The notes under the pieces: generated by a model
What the model saw: the letters and a program-made list of their open reading frames with translations, nothing else
The model's database searches: none
What the model was told of the DNA's origin: nothing
In this document: positions 6,069-11,050 of the stretch, one piece after another
Layout: the number at the start of each line of letters is the position of its first letter
Numbering within the stretch: the first letter of the stretch is position 1
Origin: CAKRJP01 sp963658085
GTDB lineage: Bacteria; Bacillota; Clostridia; Lachnospirales; Lachnospiraceae
DNA length: 11,050 nt
Reading direction: 5' to 3'
Assembly (NCBI GenBank): GCA_963658085.1
Contig: CAVKOU010000051.1
Span: 1-11,050 of the forward strand
Made by a program: the position numbers and the translations under genes

Positions 6069-7388
6069 TTACAGCATGATATTTACGAAGATATCATAAA
6101 TTGCCTTAATAGCATTGTCAAAATCATGATTTCTCACACCGATAATAATATTTAACTCACTAGATCCCTGATCGATCATCTTAACATTTACATTTGCATG
6201 GGCAAGGGCTGAGAAAATACGTCCGGAAGTTCCTCTGGTTGCTCTCATTCCGCGGCCTACTACTGCGATCAATGCAAGATCTGACTCAAGCTCTAAGAAA
6301 TCCGGTTCTACTGCACGATGGATTCCTGCGATTACATCCTGTTCCTTCTCTTCAAATTCATCCTGATGAACAAAAATAGTCATAGTATCGATTCCTGAAG
6401 GCATATGTTCAATAGAAATATGATTCTCATCAAATACTTCTAATACTCTCTTACAGAAACCAATCTCAGAGTTCATCATTGCTTTCTCTATTGTAATAGA
6501 AGCGAAATCTTTCTTTCCTGCAATTCCTGTAATGACAAATCTTGGCTTTCTGCAGGTATCTTCCACGATCAATGTTCCCTTATCTTCCGGAGCATTGGTA
6601 TTGCGGATGTTGATCGGGATTCCTTCCTTGCGGACCGGGAAGATAGCATCTTCATGGAGAACAGAAGCTCCCATGTAAGAAAGCTCTCGAAGCTCACGGT
6701 AGGTAATCGTATCAATAGCTTTTGGATTCTTAATAATTCTCGGATCAGCGATCAAGAACCCTGATACATCTGTCCAGTTCTCATACATATCTGCATGAAC
6801 AGCCTTCGCAACAATAGATCCTGTTACATCAGAACCACCTCTGGAAAATGTTTTTACCTTTCCATCCGGCGTGGAACCATAAAATCCAGGAATAACAGCT
6901 GTCTCAGTTTCTGCAAGCTTTGCGGACAAAAGCTGATGAGTAGTAACTGCATCAAAATTTCCATTTTCATCAAACTTAATATAGTCTGCCGCATCGACAA
7001 ATTCAAATCCCAAATAATTTGCCATGAGAATACCATTTAAGTACTCTCCTCTGGATGCCGCATAGTCTCTTCCGACTTTACCGCAGAAATTCTCGCTGAT
7101 AGTTTTAAATTCGCTATCTAAAGTAATGGTGAGTCCCAAGCCTTCAATGATCTCATCATATCTGGCCTTGATCGCTGTAAGTTCCTTAGTAAAATCTCTT
7201 CCCTGCAAAGCAAGACCATAGCAACTATATAACATATCGGTAACTTTGGTATCTTCTGAAAAACGTTTTCCAGGTGCAGAAGGCACTACATATCTTCTGG
7301 ATGCATCACTTTTGATGATCTTTCCTACTTTCTGAAACTGCTTTGCACTAGCCAAAGAGCTACCGCCGAATTTTACAACTTTACTCAT
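6069..7388 (-). CDS. lysC: Aspartate kinase (aspartokinase)
   Basis: Aspartate kinase phosphorylates aspartate, the first step to lysine, threonine, methionine and diaminopimelate. From the chosen start the protein has 439 residues. KFGGSSLA (6-13) is the nucleotide-binding signature, SAPGKRFSEDTKVTD (37-51) is the variant second motif of one clostridial subclass, and FSRGGSDVTGS (181-191) and ENWTDVSGFLIADPR (203-217) belong to the catalytic domain. Two ACT domains follow (about 295-370 and 372-437), so amino-acid feedback inhibition is expected. The frame is open to 7430, but the ATG at 7386-7388 has AAGGAG just upstream and starts at the conserved motif. It has its own promoter and a leader of only about 47 bases, too short for a lysine riboswitch. 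The lysC symbol marks function, not a proven isozyme. Confidence 0.95.
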   Translation of the reverse strand: MSKVVKFGGSSLASAKQFQKVGKIIKSDASRRYVVPSAPGKRFSEDTKVTDMLYSCYGLALQGRDFTKELTAIKARYDEIIEGLGLTITLDSEFKTISENFCGKVGRDYAASRGEYLNGILMANYLGFEFVDAADYIKFDENGNFDAVTTHQLLSAKLAETETAVIPGFYGSTPDGKVKTFSRGGSDVTGSIVAKAVHADMYENWTDVSGFLIADPRIIKNPKAIDTITYRELRELSYMGASVLHEDAIFPVRKEGIPINIRNTNAPEDKGTLIVEDTCRKPRFVITGIAGKKDFASITIEKAMMNSEIGFCKRVLEVFDENHISIEHMPSGIDTMTIFVHQDEFEEKEQDVIAGIHRAVEPDFLELESDLALIAVVGRGMRATRGTSGRIFSALAHANVNVKMIDQGSSELNIIIGVRNHDFDNAIKAIYDIFVNIML

Positions 7389-7441
7389 CTTTCTACTCCT
7401 TCGTCTACCAATCATAACAAGGTGTTTCAAACCTGCTTAGT

Positions 7442-7470
7442 ATCATATACTATTTTTCTTTATTCATCAA
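7442..7470 (-). promoter_or_regulatory. Promoter of the aspartate kinase gene
   Basis: Read leftward, TTGATG (7465-7470) and TATGAT (7442-7447) are separated by exactly 17 bases. They lie in the 111-base gap after ybaK, which shows no terminator, so the gene can be read from here and also from upstream. Confidence 0.7.
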
Positions 7471-7499
7471 TCCCATTTCTTACGGAAATTCATAGGAGA

Positions 7500-7979
7500 T
7501 TATTTGATTACATCGGCAAATTTACCATTTGCTGCCTTCAGAAGATCAGCCGGAGCTAACTTTAATTGCATCCCAAGCTTTCCACCGCTAATATGCATAT
7601 ATTCCAGAGATTTTGCTGACTCGTGAATAACCGTGGGGAAATTCTTCTTCATACCGATAGAGGTACATCCTCCGCGCACATAGCCGGTGGTCTTGGTAAG
7701 TTCTTTTAAGGGAAGCATCTCTAAAGACTTTTCGCCGACTACCTTGGCAGCCTTCTTAAAATCAATTTCCTCTTCGATGGGAATCACAAATACATAATGC
7801 TCTCCGCTTTTTCCTGTAGTTACCAGAGTTTTGAAAACAAGGGCATGATCGTAGCCAAGTTTATCTGCCGTCTCGATGCCATCGGTAAACTCATCACATT
7901 CATAGGTCTCATATTCATAGGGTATCTTCATGCGTTCTAAAATCCGCATGGCATTGGTCTTTACTTCTTTCTTACTCAT
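7500..7979 (-). CDS. ybaK: Cys-tRNA(Pro)/Cys-tRNA(Cys) deacylase YbaK/EbsC family
   Basis: YbaK hydrolyses cysteine wrongly attached to tRNA(Pro) by prolyl-tRNA synthetase, acting in trans in the cytoplasm. The 159-residue protein is a single YbaK/aaRS-associated domain. Lys50 in ALVFKTLV is the expected catalytic lysine, and the GYVRGGCTSIGMKKNFPT segment (99-116) is a family signature. EEEIDFKKAAKVVGEKS (69-85) is also typical. The ATG overlaps the end of the upstream DUF2344 gene by eight bases, with a GGAGGC site 11 bases before it, so the two are co-transcribed. A functional link with the radical SAM pair is not known. Confidence 0.94.
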   Translation of the reverse strand: MSKKEVKTNAMRILERMKIPYEYETYECDEFTDGIETADKLGYDHALVFKTLVTTGKSGEHYVFVIPIEEEIDFKKAAKVVGEKSLEMLPLKELTKTTGYVRGGCTSIGMKKNFPTVIHESAKSLEYMHISGGKLGMQLKLAPADLLKAANGKFADVIK

Positions 7980-8700
7980 CTTTATTCACAGCCTCCACAA
8001 AAGCATCCAAAGGAAGAAGATCTCCCGTCTCATTTTTAGCATAAACATTTAATCTGTGGTAATGCATCGGGAAATCTTCTCCTATAAAATTTAAGAAGGT
8101 TTCCATTACAAGATCCGGCTTCAGGTTTTGCTCACTTCCTGTTGCAAGGAAAAGGTAAATAGCATCACCGTCTACATGCATATCATAGATCATAGCACGA
8201 ATGTTTACTTCTTTTTCGCTCTTTTTTGTCTTCTTTAAAACGATAATCTCATCCTGTTTAATAAATTCAGCGATTTTTTCCGGCCAATCCTTTGGAATTT
8301 CCAAATGTTCCTCCGAACTTTTAATAGAAACCAAAGGATATACGTGATAATCAGCCGCTGCGGTGATGGTCATTCCACTTTGCTTTTTATTATCGGAAAT
8401 GTAAACAAAGTTTGACACTTCCATGCCTTCCACCATTACTTCATTTAATCTTTTAACAGCATCCGCAGGATCTATATAAGTATCTACTTCGATATCAAAA
8501 TATTCTCCGTCGCTGGTAAGTCCGATTCCTAAAGGCTGGGCAAAGGACATAATCATATGAGGACTAAATCCCTTGGTAAATGCGATGGGAATCTCTGCCC
8601 TGCGCATGGCCTTTTGGAAATAGCGCATCACATCCAAATGACCAATAAATTTCATGGTGCCATTCTTCTTAAATTTAATTCTTGCTTTCAACACAGACAC
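7972..8700 (-). CDS. TIGR03936-type protein (DUF2344), radical SAM partner of unknown function
   Basis: The role is not known. The 242-residue protein shows the family N-terminus: the KARIKFKKNGTMKFIGHLDVMRYFQKAMRRAEIP region and then KGFSPHMIMSFAQPLGIGLTSDGEYFD. These proteins occur next to, or fused to, the C-terminus of TIGR03960 radical SAM proteins, and here the two genes overlap by 26 bases. No membrane segment or signal peptide is visible. The start is uncertain: GTG at 8698-8700 (used here) and GTG at 8692-8694 are both served by the GGAAGAGAG stretch at about 8701-8709. Conservation of the pair suggests they act in one process, perhaps modification of an RNA or protein, but this is inference. 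Confidence 0.9.
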   Translation of the reverse strand: MSVLKARIKFKKNGTMKFIGHLDVMRYFQKAMRRAEIPIAFTKGFSPHMIMSFAQPLGIGLTSDGEYFDIEVDTYIDPADAVKRLNEVMVEGMEVSNFVYISDNKKQSGMTITAAADYHVYPLVSIKSSEEHLEIPKDWPEKIAEFIKQDEIIVLKKTKKSEKEVNIRAMIYDMHVDGDAIYLFLATGSEQNLKPDLVMETFLNFIGEDFPMHYHRLNVYAKNETGDLLPLDAFVEAVNKDE

Positions 8701-10540
8701 CTCTCTTCCATTTTGCTACACCACAGCCGGAACATTTCATTCGGCAGTTTGGCGTTACCGTTGCGGCCATGGCATTTTCCCATTCTTTCTTTAAAAACGC
8801 CTTCGTTACACCGATATCAATATAATCCCAAGGTAAAATTTCATCCAGAGAACGATCTCTGTAATTATAAAAATCAATACTTACGCCTGTATTTTCAAAG
8901 GCTTGCATCCATTTATCATTGTCAAAGCAATCAGACCAGGAATCGTAAATACATCCAAGTCTGTAGGCTTCTTCAATGACATCTCCAACTTTTCGATCCC
9001 CTCTGGCAAATACGCCTTCTAAGACAGAAACCTCCACATCATGCCATTGATATCTAAGACTCTTGCGGTTTAGCTGCTCGTTAAAAGCGTGCTTTACGGT
9101 AGCAGCCTTTGCAATGTATTCTTCTCCCCTGTACATTCTAGCCCACTGAAATGGTGTGAAAGGCTTTGGAATAAAAAAGGAAGTACTGGAAGTAATCTGA
9201 CACTTTCCATTTCTTTGGTCCTTCGGAATTTCATAATATTTTCTTGCAACCTTATCCGCCAAGACTGCAATCTCCTTAATGTCATCATCTGTTTCTGTAG
9301 GAAGCCCTAACATAAAATAAAGTTTTACCTTATTCCAACCACCGGCAAAGGCCTGAGCAGCACCGTTTAAAATATCATCCTCAGTAAGGCCTTTATTAAT
9401 AACATTTCGCATGCGCTGAGATCCAGCCTCCGGTGCAAAGGTGAGACTGCTTTTTCTCACATCCTGAACCCGTTCCATAACATCCAGGGAAAAAGCATCT
9501 ATACGTAGAGACGGCAGAGAAATATTGATTCCCTTGTCCTTAAACTCATCAATCAGGAAATTAACCAATTCCTTTAAGCTACTATAATCACTGGAACTAA
9601 GGGAACTAAGAGAAATTTCCTCATGGCCTGTGTTTTTGAGCATCTTATAAGCATATTCCTTTAAAACCGAAACATCCCTCTCTCTGGTTGGCCGATAAAG
9701 CATTCCTGCCTGACAGAATCTGCAGCCTCTAATACAACCTCGTTGGATTTCCAAAACCACACGATCCTGGGTTACCTTTATGAAAGGAACTACCGGCTTC
9801 TCCGGATAACAGGCCTCCGTCATATCGAAAACCAATTGCTTCTTGATCGTATTCTGAGCGTGAGAATTTATAGGATAAAACTTTTCGATGGTTCCATCTT
9901 CGTTGTAGGTCACTTCGTAGAAGGAAGGCACGTAGATACCCTCAATTTCTGCAGCTTTCTCTAAGTAGTCCTGTCTGGAACCACCCTCTTCTTTGTTCTT
10001 TTTGTAGGCATCCAAAAGAAGGTCATAAACCGTTTCTCCTTCGCCCATATAGATCAGGTCAAAAAAATCGGCCAAAGGCTCTGGATTGTAAGTACAAGGA
10101 CCTCCACCGATTACGATAGGGTCATCCTCTGTTCGATCCTTACTGTGGATAGGAATTCCACTTAAATCCAATACTTGAAGGATATTGGTATAGCACATTT
10201 CATATTGTAAAGTAATTCCAAGAAAATCAAAATCTTTCACAGGATCCTGGGATTCCAAGGCGAAAAGAGGAATCTGTTCTTCTCGCATGATTTGATCTAA
10301 GTCTGTCCACGGTGAGTAGACTCTCTCGCACCAGACATCCTCTCTACGGTTAAACATATCATAAAGGATCTGAATCCCCAGGTGGGACATGCCGATCTCG
10401 TAGACATCCGGAAAGCACATAGCAAACCGAATTGCCACCTTTTCCTTGTCCTTCATCACCGAGTTTACTTCCCCGCCGATGTACCGGGCAGGCTTCTCGA
10501 TTTTTAGTAATATTGCATCATTTAACGCTAGTTTTCTCAT
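8675..10540 (-). CDS. Radical SAM protein, TIGR03960 family, with N-terminal B12-binding-like domain
   Basis: A 621-residue radical SAM enzyme of unknown substrate. The N-terminal half (about 30-180) resembles a cobalamin-binding fold (FPDVYEIGMSHLG, VIGGGPCTYNPEPLADFFDLIYMGEGE). The radical SAM core begins with RGCIRGCRFCQAG, in which Cys269, Cys273 and Cys276 form the CxxxCxxC iron-sulfur motif; LRIDAF and TFAPEAGSQRMR follow. The C-terminal tail carries further cysteines (599, 603, 606 and 616; TPNCRMKCSGCGVAK), which may bind metal or a second cluster. The ATG at 10538-10540 has AAGGAG five bases before it. It overlaps the DUF2344 gene and forms the well-conserved clostridial pair that often precedes RNase G and rplU. 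A palindrome and an 11-bp periodic repeat lie in its upstream region. Confidence 0.93.
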   Translation of the reverse strand: MRKLALNDAILLKIEKPARYIGGEVNSVMKDKEKVAIRFAMCFPDVYEIGMSHLGIQILYDMFNRREDVWCERVYSPWTDLDQIMREEQIPLFALESQDPVKDFDFLGITLQYEMCYTNILQVLDLSGIPIHSKDRTEDDPIVIGGGPCTYNPEPLADFFDLIYMGEGETVYDLLLDAYKKNKEEGGSRQDYLEKAAEIEGIYVPSFYEVTYNEDGTIEKFYPINSHAQNTIKKQLVFDMTEACYPEKPVVPFIKVTQDRVVLEIQRGCIRGCRFCQAGMLYRPTRERDVSVLKEYAYKMLKNTGHEEISLSSLSSSDYSSLKELVNFLIDEFKDKGINISLPSLRIDAFSLDVMERVQDVRKSSLTFAPEAGSQRMRNVINKGLTEDDILNGAAQAFAGGWNKVKLYFMLGLPTETDDDIKEIAVLADKVARKYYEIPKDQRNGKCQITSSTSFFIPKPFTPFQWARMYRGEEYIAKAATVKHAFNEQLNRKSLRYQWHDVEVSVLEGVFARGDRKVGDVIEEAYRLGCIYDSWSDCFDNDKWMQAFENTGVSIDFYNYRDRSLDEILPWDYIDIGVTKAFLKKEWENAMAATVTPNCRMKCSGCGVAKWKRGVCVESKN

Positions 10541-10554
10541 TGTTTCTCCTTGTT

Positions 10555-10575
10555 TTTTGTGAAGTTTTCACAAAA
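10555..10575. promoter_or_regulatory. Perfect palindrome upstream of the radical SAM gene
   Basis: TTTTGTGAA (10555-10563) and TTCACAAAA (10567-10575) are exact reverse complements around a three-base centre. It lies four bases before the ribosome binding site of the radical SAM gene. As DNA it resembles a repressor operator; as RNA it would be a nine-bp hairpin beside the Shine-Dalgarno site. No known regulator is assigned. Confidence 0.6.
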
Positions 10576-10583
10576 GTTTACTT

Positions 10584-10671
10584 GCCTAAAATTCGGGATT
10601 TTTTAGGACTTTTTGCGGTTTAAAACAGGGTGTATTTCGGGCTGTTTTTGGGCTTTTTTCGGGCAAAATCG
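10584..10671. repeat. Degenerate 11-bp periodic repeat (GGG plus T-tract), about seven units
   Basis: On the + strand a GG or GGG begins at 10595, 10606, 10617, 10628, 10639, 10650 and 10661, exactly 11 bases apart. Most units follow with a run of T (or A), with the clearest unit GGGCTTTTTTC at 10650-10660. A weaker unit may start at 10584. The A/T tracts are spaced by close to one DNA helical turn, the arrangement that gives intrinsic curvature. It lies 55-130 bases before the start codon of the radical SAM gene. Confidence 0.65.
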
Positions 10672-10800
10672 ACAACATACGACTGGAATTATTTTTTCAA
10701 AGTAGATAGTGATTAAAAATCATACCTAATGCCATTTAATAATAAAAGGGAATAAATGGTAAAGTAAAGACTTTTTTGAGTCATTTTTCAAACATTTTTA
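10672..10800. other. AT-rich intergenic stretch between recombinase end and radical SAM gene
   Basis: This is part of a gene-free gap of about 270 bases (10541-10807). It contains a dyad with seven-base arms CCATTTA (10732-10738) and TAAATGG (10753-10759), and a weak GACT/AGTC hairpin at 10769-10782, either of which might end the recombinase transcript. Neither has a proper GC stem plus U tract. A poor promoter-like pair (CTTTGA, 17 bases, TATGTT, reading leftward near 10702-10674) is possible. No gene or tRNA is seen. Confidence 0.4.
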
Positions 10801-10825
10801 TGCATAATTATTCACAAATTATGCA
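10801..10825. repeat. Perfect inverted repeat at the recombinase stop codon
   Basis: TGCATAATT (10801-10809) and AATTATGCA (10817-10825) are exact reverse complements with a seven-base centre. The dyad spans the stop codon of the recombinase gene. It lacks a GC stem and U tract, so it is a weak terminator; a recombinase or accessory-protein binding site is possible. Confidence 0.5.
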
Positions 10826-11050
10826 ATCAAAGCGAATCCTACTTAAATCAAACACAGGAGGGTCTTCTAAGTGTAATTTTTCGTAGAAGCGGTTCATTGT
10901 GGTAGCTACATCATAAACGGTTTGCTGTCTGTGATGGTCAATGTACACTTCATCGGTAAACTCCTTAGAGCCATGTCCTAAAGTCTTAGAAATCACTTTT
11001 AAGTTAATATCAGAATCTTTCAATATCGTTGCGTAGCTGTGCCTTAAATC
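10808..11050 (-). CDS. Tyrosine recombinase / phage-type integrase, C-terminal part (cut by window edge)
   Basis: Only the last 80 residues lie in the window; the frame is open to position 11050, with no start codon before it. It opens with DLRHSYAT, which carries the second catalytic Arg and His of tyrosine recombinases. KTLGH (the next catalytic His) and EVYIDH, with the nucleophilic Tyr at visible residue 36, follow. Such enzymes cut and rejoin DNA at attachment sites of prophages, conjugative elements and islands. A tail of about 44 residues follows the Tyr, longer than in XerC/D, which favours a mobile-element integrase over a housekeeping Xer. Whether the rest of the gene is intact cannot be seen. 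Confidence 0.85.
   Translation of the reverse strand, partial: DLRHSYATILKDSDINLKVISKTLGHGSKEFTDEVYIDHHRQQTVYDVATTMNRFYEKLHLEDPPVFDLSRIRFDCIICE

Noticed and set aside
7389..7441. Lysine riboswitch before the aspartate kinase gene
   Set aside because: The promoter lies so close that the leader is only about 47 bases, far too short for an L-box, and no matching helices are visible.
8557..8979. 140-residue open frame on the + strand
   Set aside because: It lies antisense across the overlap of the radical SAM and DUF2344 genes, has no ribosome binding site and resembles no known protein.
10732..10759. Dyad CCATTTA/TAAATGG as recombinase terminator
   Set aside because: The stem is AT-rich, the loop is 14 bases and no U tract follows, so it does not meet the usual terminator pattern.

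Overview
The window is a chromosomal stretch of a low-to-mid GC Firmicute, most likely a Lachnospiraceae-type gut Clostridium. The grounds are the gene order (ribosomal L21, Prp protease, L27, Obg, YhbY, NadD, YqeK, RsfS next to lexA), a Firmicutes-style L27 with a cleavable N-terminal extension, a CGAAC-type LexA operator, strong AGGAGG ribosome binding sites, and the paired radical SAM/DUF2344 genes typical of Clostridia. The genus cannot be fixed from the sequence.

Layout from left to right. (1) Positions 1-172 are the lexA control region, with up to three LexA-box-like dyads around a well-formed extended -10 promoter; lexA reads rightward. (2) A perfect 22-bp inverted repeat (814-871) separates lexA from a converging O6-alkylguanine-DNA alkyltransferase gene (ogt), so two DNA-damage genes face each other. 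(3) From 1481 to the right edge everything reads leftward. In transcription order from the right there is the C-terminal end of a tyrosine recombinase (cut by the window edge), an AT-rich gap with an 11-bp periodic repeat and two perfect palindromes, a radical SAM gene (TIGR03960 type) overlapping its DUF2344 partner (TIGR03936 type), ybaK, an aspartate kinase with its own promoter, then rplU-prp-rpmA with its own promoter and structured L21-type leader, an intrinsic terminator, and finally obgE-yhbY-nadD-yqeK-rsfS ending in a terminator that overlaps the rsfS stop codon.

The genes belong to a ribosome and growth-control neighbourhood. bL21 and bL27 are large-subunit proteins, Prp trims the L27 extension, ObgE and YhbY assist 50S assembly, and RsfS silences 50S subunits in starvation. 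NadD makes NAD precursor, and YqeK (an HD phosphohydrolase) breaks down Ap4A-type alarmones. YbaK proofreads mischarged tRNA(Pro), and aspartate kinase opens lysine/threonine/methionine synthesis. LexA controls the SOS response and Ogt directly repairs alkylated DNA.

Most of the window is ordinary core genome. The parts that deserve a second look are the 10.55-10.83 kb intergenic region (phased 11-bp GGG/T-tract repeat, two palindromes, recombinase end), the palindrome overlapping the rplU promoter, the clustered LexA boxes at the left edge, and the absence of the RNase G gene that often sits just upstream of rplU. I did not find a clearly new multi-gene system.
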